Source: Ensifer sesbaniae
GTDB taxonomy: Bacteria > Pseudomonadota > Alphaproteobacteria > Rhizobiales > Rhizobiaceae
Direction of reading: 5' to 3'
DNA: 64,000 bases
Assembly (NCBI RefSeq): GCF_013283665.1
Contig: NZ_JABEKU010000002.1
Span: forward strand, 1 to 64,000
Shown here: positions 33,122 through 43,247 of the stretch, piece after piece
How the letters are laid out: every line of letters starts with the position of its first letter
Position numbering within the stretch: the first letter of the stretch is position 1
Program-made: the position numbers and the translations under genes
Notes under the pieces: model-generated
Databases searched by the model: none
Told to the model about the DNA's origin: nothing
Seen by the model: only the letters and a program-made list of their open reading frames with translations

Positions 33122-34027
33122 TTATGCCGCGCGGATGCGGCCTTCGTGAGACAGGACCATGTCCTTGACCGAGGCATAGACCAAGTCGCCGAGGTCCGAA
33201 CGCGCGAGCGCGAAGGCAACATTGGCGGCGATGAAGCCTTCCTTGGAACCGCAGTCGAAGGTGCGCCCCTCATAGGGATGGGCGTGAAAGGCTTGATTTT
33301 GCGAGAGTTTCAGCATCCCGTCGGTCAACTGGATTTCGTTGCCGGCACCGCGCTGCTGGTGCGCGAGAATGTCGAAGATCTCGGGCTGAAGAATGTAGCG
33401 GCCGTTCAGATAAAAATTCGACGGTGCTTCGCCGGCACGCGGTTTTTCGACCATTTTCGTGACTTCGAAGCCGTAGGGAACCGCAGCGCCCTTGCCGACA
33501 ATGCCATATTTCGACGCCTCTTCCGGGGCGCATTGTTCGACGCCAACGACGTTGCCCCCGGTCTGGCGATAGAGATCGATGAGACCAGCCATGCAGCCGC
33601 GCGCGCCGTGACACAGCATATCCGGCAGAAGCAGCGCGAAGGGCTCATCGCCGATCAAGTCACGCGCACACCAGACGGCATGGCCGAGACCGAGCGGTGC
33701 CTGCTGGCGTGTGAAGCTGACGGAGCCAGCCCGTGGCAGCATCTCTTCCAGCTCGGAAATCTGGGCATTCTTGCCGGAACGGGTCAGCGACGAGATGAGC
33801 TCCGGCGTATCGTCGAAGTGGTCCTCGATTGCCTGCTTGTTGCGGCTGGTAACGAAAACGATGTGCTCTATTCCCGCCTGGCGGGCTTCATCGACCGCAT
33901 ATTGCACGACCGGACGATCGACGATCGTCAGCATCTCCTTGGGGATCGCCTTTGTCGCGGGGAGGAACCGCGTTCCATTGCCGGCGACCGGAATCACAGC
34001 TTTCCTGACGGTCCTGATACGGTCCAT
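33122..34027 (-). CDS. exoN: UTP-glucose-1-phosphate uridylyltransferase ExoN
   Basis: A 301-residue GalU-type enzyme. The nucleotide-binding signature [20 protein letters not shown] is at the N-terminus, with the conserved Lys in [24 protein letters not shown] binds the sugar phosphate and [12 protein letters not shown] is the usual C-terminal block. It makes UDP-glucose, the glucosyl donor for seven of the eight succinoglycan sugars. It lies between exoO and exoP with short gaps, as in S. meliloti. Confidence 0.93.
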   Translation of the reverse strand: MDRIRTVRKAVIPVAGNGTRFLPATKAIPKEMLTIVDRPVVQYAVDEARQAGIEHIVFVTSRNKQAIEDHFDDTPELISSLTRSGKNAQISELEEMLPRAGSVSFTRQQAPLGLGHAVWCARDLIGDEPFALLLPDMLCHGARGCMAGLIDLYRQTGGNVVGVEQCAPEEASKYGIVGKGAAVPYGFEVTKMVEKPRAGEAPSNFYLNGRYILQPEIFDILAHQQRGAGNEIQLTDGMLKLSQNQAFHAHPYEGRTFDCGSKEGFIAANVAFALARSDLGDLVYASVKDMVLSHEGRIRAA

Positions 34028-34031
34028 AGCT

Positions 34032-35048
34032 TTATCCTTTGCGTACGTGGGGGCTATTGCCCGAGGTGGATCGTTCAGCCGCCACCGTCGGTGTGGCGGA
34101 CTTCAATCGCGCGAGCGGCGCAAGCAAGCGGCGCAGCCGCACGGCGATCGGCATCCTGAGATGCCGAAGCGCGCGGGGGTCGGAGAAGGCCACCTGTGCG
34201 GCCCCCACCAACGATCTGGATTTCAGATGATCGACGAGGCGCAGGAAAGCGTGCGCCTCGCGCAGGCTCCTGTCGCGGCGACGCTGCATTGTCATCGCTC
34301 TAGGATCGATCGCGTGTTTTGCCAGGAAGTCCCTGTCGGCCGCAATCATCGCCTCGATATGGCGAAGTTCGAGGACGCGAGAGATCGAACCCTCGCGAAT
34401 ATGGTAGCAATAGCCGGCCGAGGGATCGACGACGCAGCGCCCACCGCAAGCAAGTGCGGACGCCAGCAGGATGTAGTCTTCTCCGATCCGGATGGATTCC
34501 TCGAAGCGCAGACCATGCTCGTTCAGAAAACGCCGCTCGAAGATCGGCTTCATATAGCCAAAATTATAGGTGGAGCGGAAAAGCACATTGGATTGAATGA
34601 AGGCCGCAAGCGTCAGCACCCGGTGGTGTTCGAGCAAGGCTTCGGGAAACATGCGCTCGACGCGCCCATCGAGGTTTGCAACATCGATGTTGTCGACAGC
34701 AATCTCAGCGCCGGTGGTCGACGCCAAATCGATCATGCGGGACAGCCGATTGGCGGTGATGGTGTCGTCCGCATCGAGAATGGCGATCCAGTTGCCGCGT
34801 GCGGCGTCAAGCCCGGCATTGCGCGCTCCCCCCGGCCCACGGTTTTTTGAAAGCCGCAGCAGTCTTACGCGGGGATCTGCGATCTCTTCGACCACGGCTG
34901 AGGTGTCGTCGGTGGAGCAATCGTCGACGACGATTACTTCCAGGTCGACGTCTTCCTGGGCGAGCGCGCTCAAAATGGCGCGGCGGATCGTGTCAGCGGC
35001 GTTATAGGCCGCGACGACAAAACTGACCTCTGGTGGGGAAAGCGTCAT
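34032..35048 (-). CDS. exoO: Succinoglycan glucosyltransferase ExoO
   Basis: A 338-residue GT2 enzyme. The N-terminal donor domain has [51 protein letters not shown] and [10 protein letters not shown] (DxD). [18 protein letters not shown] holds the catalytic base region. In S. meliloti ExoO adds the fifth glucose of the octasaccharide (beta-1,6). The start shares one base with the exoM stop (TGATG), so translation is coupled. The C-terminal 90 residues are basic and probably membrane-associated. Confidence 0.9.
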   Translation of the reverse strand: MTLSPPEVSFVVAAYNAADTIRRAILSALAQEDVDLEVIVVDDCSTDDTSAVVEEIADPRVRLLRLSKNRGPGGARNAGLDAARGNWIAILDADDTITANRLSRMIDLASTTGAEIAVDNIDVANLDGRVERMFPEALLEHHRVLTLAAFIQSNVLFRSTYNFGYMKPIFERRFLNEHGLRFEESIRIGEDYILLASALACGGRCVVDPSAGYCYHIREGSISRVLELRHIEAMIAADRDFLAKHAIDPRAMTMQRRRDRSLREAHAFLRLVDHLKSRSLVGAAQVAFSDPRALRHLRMPIAVRLRRLLAPLARLKSATPTVAAERSTSGNSPHVRKG

Positions 35049-35974
35049 CAGGCGGTCGCGGCCCCGTATTGCTGGAGTTCACGTACGCCGAGAAGGCCGC
35101 TGACGACACCCGCATGCATGATGGCGCGCAAGGCGTAGCGCGAACGGGCGACCGGCGATCCGAGAAGGAGGAGGCTTGCTGCAGCGCAATAGCCGGATTT
35201 GGCCATCGCCCGGGCGATTTCCACCACCTGCCTTGCGGGTTGGCCCGGCTCACTCAACAGGCGCCCGTGGGTCTGGCCGGAGCGGAAGCGGCGCTTGGCA
35301 AGCCAGGCAAGGCGTGCCCGCTTTTCCGGAACCGGCTCGAAAACCAGCGCTTCCGGGGCATAGGCGAGACGCCCGCCTGCCGCATGCATATGGCGGAAGA
35401 ACTCCGTGTCCTCGCCGCCGGTCCGCCCGAGCGCCAGGTTGAACCGCCTTCCGGAAAGGACCGGCCGGGTGAGATCGAGCAGGACATTGCAGGTGTAGCC
35501 CGTGCGGATTTCGCCATTGACCCATACGGGGCGGGTCGAATGAAAGTCGCCCCGGCGCATCCAGTTCGGCGCGGACAACGCGTATTCGGCGTGAACCGGG
35601 CCGAGCACGACATCGGCGCCGGTCGCAAACGCCGTGTCGAGCAATTGCACGAGCCACGTTCTCGACACCGTCTCGTCGTCGTCGACGAAGGCGAGATAGT
35701 GGCCGGTGCTGTTGTCGAGGCAGGCATTGCGGGCGATCGAAATGTTCGACGCCGGGCAATGTACGTAGAGTATCTCGAAAGGCATGGTCGGGCGCATCTG
35801 GTTGACCAATGCCTCGGCACTCGGCGTCGTGTCGTTGTCGGCGACGATGACGCGGATGTCGAAATCGGCCGGCACCGTGATGAGTGCCAGCGAATGCAGC
35901 GTTTCCGCAAGCTCCGGACGGCGGAAGGTGCAGACCGCAATATCGATCCGCTTTCTGGCGATCGTTCCGGTCAT
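35048..35974 (-). CDS. exoM: Succinoglycan glucosyltransferase ExoM
   Basis: A 308-residue GT2 enzyme. The start is MTGTIARKRIDIAVCTFRRP because it overlaps the exoA stop as ATGA; a longer GTG frame lies inside exoA. Motifs are VIVADNDTTPSAEAL, NISIARNACLDNSTGHYLAF, VDDDETVSRTW (DxD) and ALGRTGGEDTEFF. ExoM adds the fourth sugar (glucose, beta-1,4) in S. meliloti. The C-terminus has two weak hydrophobic segments. Confidence 0.9.
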   Translation of the reverse strand: MTGTIARKRIDIAVCTFRRPELAETLHSLALITVPADFDIRVIVADNDTTPSAEALVNQMRPTMPFEILYVHCPASNISIARNACLDNSTGHYLAFVDDDETVSRTWLVQLLDTAFATGADVVLGPVHAEYALSAPNWMRRGDFHSTRPVWVNGEIRTGYTCNVLLDLTRPVLSGRRFNLALGRTGGEDTEFFRHMHAAGGRLAYAPEALVFEPVPEKRARLAWLAKRRFRSGQTHGRLLSEPGQPARQVVEIARAMAKSGYCAAASLLLLGSPVARSRYALRAIMHAGVVSGLLGVRELQQYGAATA

Positions 35975-36969
35975 GGCACCATCTTTCGGTTTCGGGAGGT
36001 GAGCAGTTCGCGCCAGAAGCCGGCCGACCAGGCGAAATGCATGACCATGGCCGAAAGGGCCGCAAGCGGGCCGTAGGGGTTCCTTTGGCCAAGTGCCATC
36101 CACATGCCGTAGCCGATGCAGGCGGCAGCCCAGAGCCCGACCGGCACGACGGCGAGCCAGTTGATGACGGCGAGCAGAGCGCCGATCGCTACCGGCGCTA
36201 CAGCAAGCGGTAGGAGCTGCCGCAGGCTCGGCCAGGCGCGGTGCTTCAGGACATTGCGCGCGCGCCCGCGTCCATAGGCGAAGTATTGGCGAAAGAGCGG
36301 GCCGACCTTGGCACGCGGATAGTAGACCATGTTCGTCCGGTCGGTCATCCAGATGCGGTAGCCCGCCTGACGGAAGCGGTAGTCGAACTCCGCATCTTCG
36401 TTGTGGCTGAAGATTTCGTCATAGCCGCCGATCGCCTGGAAGGCGCAGATCCGCATCAATGCGTGGTGCCCGTGATCGGCCCAGTGGCTCGTCGCCCCAA
36501 GTCGATGCTTGGCGCCGCCATTGCCGAGCTTGGAATTCTGCGCGTAGGCCGTCGCCTTCTGGAAGGGCGTGAAGCCGACCGTCTGCATCGCGACGACAAC
36601 CGAGTCCGCACCGGTCTCAAGCGCCTCTTCGACAAGGCGCTCGCAGTAGTCCTCAGGATAGGTCCCGTGCGCATCGATCCGGATCAGATAACCGAAGGAC
36701 GCTCCATATTCGGCGACGGCCAGATTGATCGCCGCACTCTGAATGCGCTTGGGATTGTCGAGGGCAAGGACCGATGCGTCCGCCGCAGCGAGGCGGGCAG
36801 CAATCTCGCGCGTGCCATCCGTGCTGCCGCCGTCGACGATCAGAATGGCGCCGTTGAGACGTGCCGCCGACGGTCGCAACGCCTCAACCAGGCCCTCGAT
36901 GTGCTCGGCCTCGTTGAGGCAGGGAATGACGATAAGGGTTCGTGTCGAAGCCAGCGTGTTGTTGCTCAT
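35971..36969 (-). CDS. exoA: Succinoglycan glucosyltransferase ExoA
   Basis: A 332-residue GT2 enzyme whose ATG overlaps the exoL stop. The N-terminus has LIVIPCLNEAEHIEGLVEAL and AILIVDGGSTDGTREIAARL; the donor motif is IRIDAHGTYP, and the acceptor region GGYDEIFSHNEDAEFDYRFR. Two to three C-terminal membrane helices (LLPLAVAPVAIGALLAVINW and following) anchor it. It adds the second sugar of the repeat (first glucose, beta-1,3 to galactose) in S. meliloti. Gene order and length agree with exoA. Confidence 0.92.
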   Translation of the reverse strand: MSNNTLASTRTLIVIPCLNEAEHIEGLVEALRPSAARLNGAILIVDGGSTDGTREIAARLAAADASVLALDNPKRIQSAAINLAVAEYGASFGYLIRIDAHGTYPEDYCERLVEEALETGADSVVVAMQTVGFTPFQKATAYAQNSKLGNGGAKHRLGATSHWADHGHHALMRICAFQAIGGYDEIFSHNEDAEFDYRFRQAGYRIWMTDRTNMVYYPRAKVGPLFRQYFAYGRGRARNVLKHRAWPSLRQLLPLAVAPVAIGALLAVINWLAVVPVGLWAAACIGYGMWMALGQRNPYGPLAALSAMVMHFAWSAGFWRELLTSRNRKMVP

Positions 36970-38171
36970 GACAATCCGCCTTCGTTCTGGGGCGTTGGGG
37001 CGAGTTTCGGTGCAATCCGCGGCGGAGCCGCCGATGTCGCCGCCGAAAGGCAACGGACCAGGTTTTCACAGTCGCTGCGATTGAAGATCCAGGTGTCGGC
37101 CGCACAAGCCGCGATCCGGTCGGATGCCTCGGCGTAACGTTCGGGGTCGACCGAGCCGAGGAGGGCGGCGAGAGCGTCGGGCTCGGCTTCATCGAGCAGC
37201 ACGCCGAGGCCGCGGATCGCAAGGAACCTTGCCGTCTCGGTACCACGCAGCGCAATCGGCACACGGCCGAAGCGGCAGCCCTCGTAGAGCCGGTTCGGCA
37301 ACAGCCATTTCGAGTTCTGGCCTTCCTCGAAGAAATCGATCGCCCAGGTGAAGTGCACGTCGGAATAGATTGCGCCCAGTTCTTCCGGGCTGCGGTAGGG
37401 CCCGTGGAACTTAATGAACGGCTCATTTCGGACGAAGCCGTCGAAGTCGTCGAACTCCGAATGGGCGGGCCGACCACGCAGAACGATCTCGAAGCGGCCT
37501 TCCATCCTGCGGGAAAAGGCCGACAGCAGTGCCAACGACTTGCGGCAGCGCAATGCTCCAAACCAGCCGATCCGCCACGGTCCGTCCCGTGGCGGCGTTG
37601 CTGCCGGAACGAGCGGCCGCGCCATGGTTTCGTCGAGCTCGAGCACCTTGTTTTCCAGCATCATGGTTGGCGCCGAGATGCCGGAAAGCGGGCGGAAATA
37701 GTGCTCGATGAAGGCCGGAGAACTGGTGATCAGCAGTCGTGCATCCCGACCGAGAAACGCCTCGCTCGCCCGCAACGTCTTGCCGGCGATGTCGCGGCGC
37801 AAAAGCAGCCGGTGAATATCGAGACATTCGTAGACGATCGGCACGTCGCCGCCAAAAACACTGACAGCCTTCCTGGCGATCGCCAACATGTCGAGATTGC
37901 GCGCAATTATCAAATCCGGGCGTTCGACAGTGTGTAGTGCCTGCCTGAGCGTAAGGCAGCTCCTGGCAATCGCACCGATCCTTTGGACGAAACGGCCGTC
38001 ATGCGTTGTCCCGAGCTCAATGGGCTCGATGCCCTCGATCGCCGCCAGTGGGTTGGCGTCACGCCGGAACCCGGCAAGCTTGACCTTTGCGCCCCCGGCA
38101 AGAAGCATCAGGACGCGCCGGCGGACGGCGGGATCGGCAAGATCCTGTGCGAAATAAAGTACCTGCAGCAT
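36966..38171 (-). CDS. exoL: Succinoglycan glucosyltransferase ExoL
   Basis: A 401-residue protein starting MLQVLYFAQDLADPAVRRRV. It has a GT-B-like layout without strong generic motifs: IVYECLDIHRLLLRRDIAGK in the middle and RIGWFGALRCRKSLALLSAF, HFTWAIDFFEEGQNSKWLLP, NRLYEGCRFGRVPIALRGTE in the second half. ExoL adds the third sugar (glucose) in S. meliloti. It is coupled to exoA by ATGA. Longer frames start within a poorly conserved leader. Confidence 0.9.
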   Translation of the reverse strand: MLQVLYFAQDLADPAVRRRVLMLLAGGAKVKLAGFRRDANPLAAIEGIEPIELGTTHDGRFVQRIGAIARSCLTLRQALHTVERPDLIIARNLDMLAIARKAVSVFGGDVPIVYECLDIHRLLLRRDIAGKTLRASEAFLGRDARLLITSSPAFIEHYFRPLSGISAPTMMLENKVLELDETMARPLVPAATPPRDGPWRIGWFGALRCRKSLALLSAFSRRMEGRFEIVLRGRPAHSEFDDFDGFVRNEPFIKFHGPYRSPEELGAIYSDVHFTWAIDFFEEGQNSKWLLPNRLYEGCRFGRVPIALRGTETARFLAIRGLGVLLDEAEPDALAALLGSVDPERYAEASDRIAACAADTWIFNRSDCENLVRCLSAATSAAPPRIAPKLAPTPQNEGGLS

Positions 38172-38271
38172 TTGCACCCGGTTTTCTGCTCGGCTGTCGC
38201 CGAGCATGGTTTAGAACGTTGCACGTCGCGGTTTGAACGCGTCGCCTATGAATGCTGTTCCTCGCCTCCGC

Positions 38272-39054
38272 CTAGTTCGTTCGGCAGACGACAGACTCGG
38301 CAAACTGGCATTTGTCTCCCGGTGCGGTGAACGCGATCCGATCGATCTGCATTGTCGTAGGCCCCTTGTAGGAGAAGATGCCCATCCAATCCGAAAGCGT
38401 GTCGCTTCCCCAGAGGCTGAAGAAAATCTTCTGCGGGTTGGTGGGGATCTTCGCGGGGTCGGTGACTTCGTGGACCAGTTCGCCATTGACGTAGTAGCGG
38501 ATCCGCTCCTTTTCCCAGACAAAGGCGTAATCGTTGAAACCCTGGTTGGCGCCGCCGGGCACGTCGACAAGCTTTTCGTTGCCGCCCTTGGCGGAGACAT
38601 ATTGGTTGATCTGAACCTTTGCGGAGTTCTTGCCGAGGACTTCGAAATCGATCTCGTCATGCGGCTTCTTGTCGGCCGGGCCGATATACGTGAAGAAAGC
38701 CGAGTTCAGCCCGGAACCATCGGCCGTCTTGATGCGGGCCTCGTAGGTGCCGTAGCCGAAGCGCTTGCGTGTCTGGATTTCGCCGCAGACGTAGTTGCGC
38801 TTGCTAAGCTTTCCTTCGGCAAAGGAGAGTTCCGCAATGCCGTTCTCAACCTTCACCTGCTTCTTGGACCAGGTGCAGTTCTGGTGTGCCCCGTTGTTCC
38901 AGCCGTCTGAGACGTACCAGATGCCGGTGTCGAGCGTATCGAAGTTGTCGATGAAGGACGTTGCCTCTCCAATGCCTGCGGCGCTTGCCGGGCCGGCAAG
39001 GCCAATGGCGACAAGGCTCAAAAGGGCAAGGCGGTGAGGTCCGGAAGATCTCAT
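38272..39054 (-). CDS. exoK: Endo-beta-glycanase ExoK (GH16)
   Basis: A 260-residue secreted enzyme with a signal peptide (MRSSGPHRLALLSLVAIGLA, cut near GPASA-AGI). The GH16 active site DEIDFEVLG (about residues 135-143) carries the two catalytic Glu residues; WYVSDGWNNGAHQNCTWSK and YGTYEARIK are the usual jelly-roll blocks. In S. meliloti ExoK cleaves nascent succinoglycan to low molecular weight forms and is exported by the PrsDE type I system despite a signal-like N-terminus. It lies two bases after exoH. Confidence 0.93.
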   Translation of the reverse strand: MRSSGPHRLALLSLVAIGLAGPASAAGIGEATSFIDNFDTLDTGIWYVSDGWNNGAHQNCTWSKKQVKVENGIAELSFAEGKLSKRNYVCGEIQTRKRFGYGTYEARIKTADGSGLNSAFFTYIGPADKKPHDEIDFEVLGKNSAKVQINQYVSAKGGNEKLVDVPGGANQGFNDYAFVWEKERIRYYVNGELVHEVTDPAKIPTNPQKIFFSLWGSDTLSDWMGIFSYKGPTTMQIDRIAFTAPGDKCQFAESVVCRTN

Positions 39055-39056
39055 GG

Positions 39057-40250
39057 TCAGGTCCTTTGCTGTGGTGAGAGTTCGGCGTGCGCTTCCGCCG
39101 GCCGCGCCCTCGCGCCTCGCGTCGCTCCCGCTCGACTGCCGGTCAGGATTGCGGTCAGGTTCGGAAGCCAAAGCCCGGCGAGGCCGTAGGCGGCGACAAG
39201 GATGGCGATCGTGATGAACGGAACCGTGTAGTAGAAGGCCGGGTAATATCCGAAACCGGTGCGGTTCCAGATCATCCAGAAGAGAACCAGCAGCGGATAG
39301 TGCGCACAGAAGATCCAGAAGCTGAGCCCGCCGCCGCGCGCCAGCGACGCCCCGCAGCCCGTGCGGACCAGGAACGCGGAAACCGCCCAGGAACCGAGGA
39401 TGCCGGACAAGGCCGTCAGGCTGCGCAGCATGTCGACCCAGACAGGGAAGTCCGGTCCGTAAGGGTAGAGCAGGAGCGAAAGCAGCACAGAGGCGCCAAG
39501 AACGGTGATGGCGATTGGCCAGGCAAAGCGATCGAGACTGCGAACGTCGACGCGATGCAGGCTCATGTAGATGCCGGCGCTGAAACCAAAGAGGATCGAC
39601 TTCTTCAGGAAGATCCCGTTTGGCAATGGCAGCACGACATAGGCGAACAGCAGGGCGAGCGTTTGCATCGGATAGCGTTTGATCAGCCACGCCAGGACCG
39701 GCGAAAGCACGATGCAAAGCAGCAGATCCCTGAGGAAGTAGAGTGGCACGTTGATCGGCAGACCCTGGAGGGCCACGGCGAGGTTCACCCATTCCCGTGC
39801 GCTTGCACCCACGACATCCGGCAGGTAGCCGAAGCTGATACCCTTGCTTTGCGCAACGAAGGCGAGCGCAAGAAAAGCTATGTTCCAAAGCAGGAAGGGC
39901 AACAGAACGGTTCTTGCCTTTGTCTTCAGCGTCTTGCCGTAATCGAAATTGTCGAGGCCACGCCGGAACAGGAGATAGCCGGAGATCGCGCTGAGGCACG
40001 GGACACCGACACGAAAAAGGCTGTCGCCGAGGAAGACGCGCAGCCAATCGAGCACACCATAGGTGCCAACATACGGGCTCGTCGCCGGATCATGCGGCAC
40101 GTGCACGAAGACGATGCCGGAGATCAGTACGATGCGCATCAGATTGATCCGCGACGAGATGTTCGCGTTCACATCCACGATGTCCGTCACCCCTATCTGC
40201 CAGCGCCATTTGCAGGCGACCGTTTCAACAGAGCAGACCAGAGCCCGCAT
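39057..40250 (-). CDS. exoH: Succinoglycan succinyltransferase ExoH (acyltransferase 3)
   Basis: A 397-residue (longest start) integral membrane acyltransferase with about ten helices. INLMRIVLISGIVFVHVPHD carries the conserved His of the acyltransferase-3 family, and FRVGVPCLSAISGYLLFRRG the second motif. It transfers succinyl groups to the polymer; succinylation is needed for ExoK cleavage and for symbiosis in S. meliloti. The N-terminal about 24 residues look non-native, so translation may begin at a GTG near 40178. It is the first gene of the exoHKLAMONP run. Confidence 0.9.
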   Translation of the reverse strand: MRALVCSVETVACKWRWQIGVTDIVDVNANISSRINLMRIVLISGIVFVHVPHDPATSPYVGTYGVLDWLRVFLGDSLFRVGVPCLSAISGYLLFRRGLDNFDYGKTLKTKARTVLLPFLLWNIAFLALAFVAQSKGISFGYLPDVVGASAREWVNLAVALQGLPINVPLYFLRDLLLCIVLSPVLAWLIKRYPMQTLALLFAYVVLPLPNGIFLKKSILFGFSAGIYMSLHRVDVRSLDRFAWPIAITVLGASVLLSLLLYPYGPDFPVWVDMLRSLTALSGILGSWAVSAFLVRTGCGASLARGGGLSFWIFCAHYPLLVLFWMIWNRTGFGYYPAFYYTVPFITIAILVAAYGLAGLWLPNLTAILTGSRAGATRGARARPAEAHAELSPQQRT

Positions 40251-40587
40251 TTCACTGTGCTAAAGGTAGGCTTGGGCGCGGATCAAAATATGGCGCCGCA
40301 GCAAACGAATCGGTCGCAGTTTGTTGCAATGCAGCATGGCGCGCTCCCCGGTTTCTAGGAAAATGTGCCTATCGGAGCGGCGGTGACGAGGAAAAAAGCC
40401 TATGCCCTCGGCGTTTACAGAATATTATCAGATGCTTATTTGGTCGATACTTTCACTTGCATAATTCGTGCTGAGACGCGGTAAAATTGTGCATTTTTTC
40501 TCTTCTGTCAGGCGAAAAAGGACCTGTGTGAGCGTGCGCCAAACCGAAATGCGGCGAGGGTGAGGCAGTTTCCAGCCCTTCAATCGG
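40251..40587. promoter_or_regulatory. exoH-exoT intergenic region; exoI absent
   Basis: This 337-base gap holds no gene. S. meliloti has exoI here. The middle (about 40415-40510) is AT-rich with T tracts and should include the exoH operon promoter. No dyad was recognised with confidence. Confidence 0.5.
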
Positions 40588-42072
40588 TTATTCCGCCGCC
40601 GCGGGCGCGGTCGGCTCGACATCGCGTTTGCGGATCATGCCGTAGAGTTTCAGCAACAATGGACGCTCTACCAGGAACATCAGCACGAGATAGATCAGTC
40701 CGCCGACCGCGGCTCCGATAACCACCTGCACGACCGCGTTCTGGACCATCGCACCATAGAAATCCAGCAACAGCCTGACGGCAACCGCCATCACGAAAGC
40801 GGCGATCATCGGCCTGATCGAGACCAGGAAGCTGCGCAGGAAGGGTAGGCGGTCGGCCCGGAATACCACCCAGGAATAGCCGACCAGCGTTGCCAGGTTG
40901 ACGACGCAGAGCGCAATCATCGCGTCCACGAGCGAGCCGCCGATCGCCCCATACGCGACCGCCGCCGTCGTCACGACGGCGCGGATCACCGCCCACCAGA
41001 AGAGGACGGTCCCCTGGCCGATCCCTTTCAGGTAGGGAATGTAGGTGCTGCAGGGCGTCAAAAGTCCCTTTGACAGCGCAAGCAATCCAAGGGCCGGCCA
41101 GGCTGCCGCCCATTGCTGGCCAAAAAGGACCAGCATTGCGGGTTCGGCGAGCGCCCAAAGGCCAAACATCATCGGCGCGAGCAGTATGGTGGTGACCTGC
41201 GTGCTCAGCATCAGCGCTTGTGACCGCCGTTGACGATCTTCGCCCATATGGCTGAAGGCTGGAAAGAGCACGCCCATGACCGCCGAAAGCACGATCTGGT
41301 TGGGAATGCTGGAGAAACGGTTTGCCGCCGAATAGGCTCCGGCGTCCGAAAGGCCGAGGTACCGGCTGACCACCACCATCGGCGATTGGAAAGTGACGAA
41401 ATTGGCCATTTCCGACCCCATCATGCCGAAACTGAATCGGCTGAGCGTAAGAACGCGGCGCGGGGAGAAGACCAATCGGGGCACATAGCCGGATACGGTA
41501 TAAAGGCCGGCAAGGCGGATGAATGCGGAGACGAAAAGCTGCGCCAGCAGGGACCAGACGCCGAAGCCAAGAAGGGCTGCTCCGACGGCAACAAGCGCCC
41601 CGACGGTTTCGGAGATCATGGTCCAGACCGCGTCCTTGCTGAAATTCATCCTGCGGGCAAGGAGCGAATAGGCGACGTCTCCGCCAAGCTGCAGCGGGAT
41701 TAGCAGGCTCATGATCCGGAGCAGGTGACCCGCCTCGGGCGCCCCGAGCAGGCCTGCGAGCGGATCGGCGAAGGCGAAAAGCGCAAGCGCCATCAGAAGC
41801 GCGACCGCGAGATTGGCCCAGAAAGCGGAGTGGATGAGCTCCATGTCTTCATCGCGCTGAATGATCAGCGCGGAGGCGAGACCAGCACCGCCGATCATCG
41901 CCAGAAACTGCACGACAGTGAGCGCAACAGCCACCGTTCCGAACTCTTCCGGAGTGAGGATCCGCGCCAGAATCGGCACCGTGACAAACTTCAGCCCGAA
42001 AGTACCTGTCTTTGAAAGGACGCTCCAGCCGACATTCCGTGTCACGGACTTGGCATTTACGGTTGAGGGCAT
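40588..42072 (-). CDS. exoT: Succinoglycan flippase-like protein ExoT
   Basis: A 494-residue polytopic membrane protein of the PST/Wzx family with 12-14 helices (for example GGAGLASALIIQRDEDMELI to FWANLAVALLMALALFAFAD). The start is taken at MPSTVNAKSVTRNVGWSVLS, five bases after AGGATG, giving the same length as S. meliloti ExoT; a longer frame to 42162 is unlikely. It moves lipid-linked octasaccharide, or in S. meliloti low molecular weight succinoglycan, across the inner membrane. It is divergent from exoW across 122 bases. Confidence 0.9.
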   Translation of the reverse strand: MPSTVNAKSVTRNVGWSVLSKTGTFGLKFVTVPILARILTPEEFGTVAVALTVVQFLAMIGGAGLASALIIQRDEDMELIHSAFWANLAVALLMALALFAFADPLAGLLGAPEAGHLLRIMSLLIPLQLGGDVAYSLLARRMNFSKDAVWTMISETVGALVAVGAALLGFGVWSLLAQLFVSAFIRLAGLYTVSGYVPRLVFSPRRVLTLSRFSFGMMGSEMANFVTFQSPMVVVSRYLGLSDAGAYSAANRFSSIPNQIVLSAVMGVLFPAFSHMGEDRQRRSQALMLSTQVTTILLAPMMFGLWALAEPAMLVLFGQQWAAAWPALGLLALSKGLLTPCSTYIPYLKGIGQGTVLFWWAVIRAVVTTAAVAYGAIGGSLVDAMIALCVVNLATLVGYSWVVFRADRLPFLRSFLVSIRPMIAAFVMAVAVRLLLDFYGAMVQNAVVQVVIGAAVGGLIYLVLMFLVERPLLLKLYGMIRKRDVEPTAPAAAE

Positions 42073-42194
42073 AGCGAGCATCCTATGATGCCTTTGAAGG
42101 ATTCCCGACAAAGGACTAGGGCTAAATATAAGGCCGCGACCCGGTGGGAGGAGACCACGCAAGACTCTTTTAGAGAAACCGCAGGGGCGAAAAG

Positions 42195-43160
42195 ATGGCG
42201 AAGCTGACTGTTATTATTCCATACTATCAGAAGGAACCGGGTATTCTTCGGCGGGCGCTCGGCTCCGTCTTTGCCCAGACGTTCCAGGACTTCCACGTTC
42301 TGGTGATAGACGATCGCTCACCCTATTCGATAGATGAGGAGTTGAAACCGTTAACCGAGGAGGAACGAGCGCGGCTGACCGTGATTCGCCAACCCAACAA
42401 GGGGCCCGGCGGCGCACGCAACACCGGACTGGACCATGTTCCTGACGATGCCGAGTTCGTGGCATTCCTCGATTCCGATGATGAATGGACCCCGGACCAT
42501 CTGAAAAATGCCTATGAAAGCATGAGCCGCTTTGGCGCCGACTGCTATTGGGCCTCGATCACTGGCGGCGAGGCGTTCTACTACCATTTCGATGTTGCCG
42601 AACTGACGGAAAGCCACAGCGTCGTCAGGCTGCAGGAAGCGCCGCTGGTCGTCGAAATTCCTGACCTTACCAATGTGATGCTCAGAAACTGGAGCTTCCT
42701 GCATCTTTCCTGCATGGTGATCGGGCGCAGCCTTTTCGAGAGGATCCGCTTCGATGCGGCGCTGAGACTGGCAGCGGAGGACGTCTTGTTCTTCTGCGAC
42801 TGCATTCTCGCCGCAAGACGCGTCGTGCTTTGCGACGAAGCCGGCGCCGAGCGGGGCGAGGGCATCAACATCTTTCACTCGATCGACAACGATTCGCCAC
42901 AGTTCCTGCAGCAGCAGTTCAACACCTTCGTTGCCCTGGAAACGCTCGAGGGCCGCTTCTCACGCAAGCCCACGGCAATCGCCTCGATCCGCTCCTATCA
43001 ACATACGGCCCGGCGTCAGGCGCTGTGGAGCCAGGCGCGCCGGCTCAAGCGACGCAAGTCGCCGCAATTCCGCTTGCTGGCGCGTTGGGTCCTGCGTGAT
43101 CCCAGACTCCTGCGAAGCGCGCTGGAACTCGCTCTCGGCAAGTTTTCCCGTTCGCATTGA
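42195..43160 (+). CDS. exoW: Succinoglycan glucosyltransferase ExoW
   Basis: A 321-residue GT2 enzyme. LTVIIPYYQKEPGILRRALG begins the donor fold, then VLVIDDRSPYSIDEEL, KGPGGARNTGLDHVPDD and AFLDSDDEWTPDHL (DxD); LAAEDVLFFCDCI is the acceptor-side motif. In S. meliloti ExoW adds the last glucose (beta-1,3) that receives pyruvate from ExoV. An 87-base gap separates it from exoV on the same strand. Confidence 0.92.
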   Translation: MAKLTVIIPYYQKEPGILRRALGSVFAQTFQDFHVLVIDDRSPYSIDEELKPLTEEERARLTVIRQPNKGPGGARNTGLDHVPDDAEFVAFLDSDDEWTPDHLKNAYESMSRFGADCYWASITGGEAFYYHFDVAELTESHSVVRLQEAPLVVEIPDLTNVMLRNWSFLHLSCMVIGRSLFERIRFDAALRLAAEDVLFFCDCILAARRVVLCDEAGAERGEGINIFHSIDNDSPQFLQQQFNTFVALETLEGRFSRKPTAIASIRSYQHTARRQALWSQARRLKRRKSPQFRLLARWVLRDPRLLRSALELALGKFSRSH

Positions 43161-43247
43161 GCAACCGAAACGCTCCTTCGAGAAGGAAGAACAGACCGCC
43201 TGTCGGTACCCGGACGTACCCGGCATTTTGAAAGAAGGGACTACCCC

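Noticed and set aside
31845-33149. A 434-codon open frame on the plus strand
   Set aside because: It lies antisense to exoP and exoN; the exoP reading has Walker motifs and full family length.
39087-40358. A 423-codon open frame on the plus strand
   Set aside because: It is antisense to exoH, strongly biased to charged residues and without structure typical of a protein.
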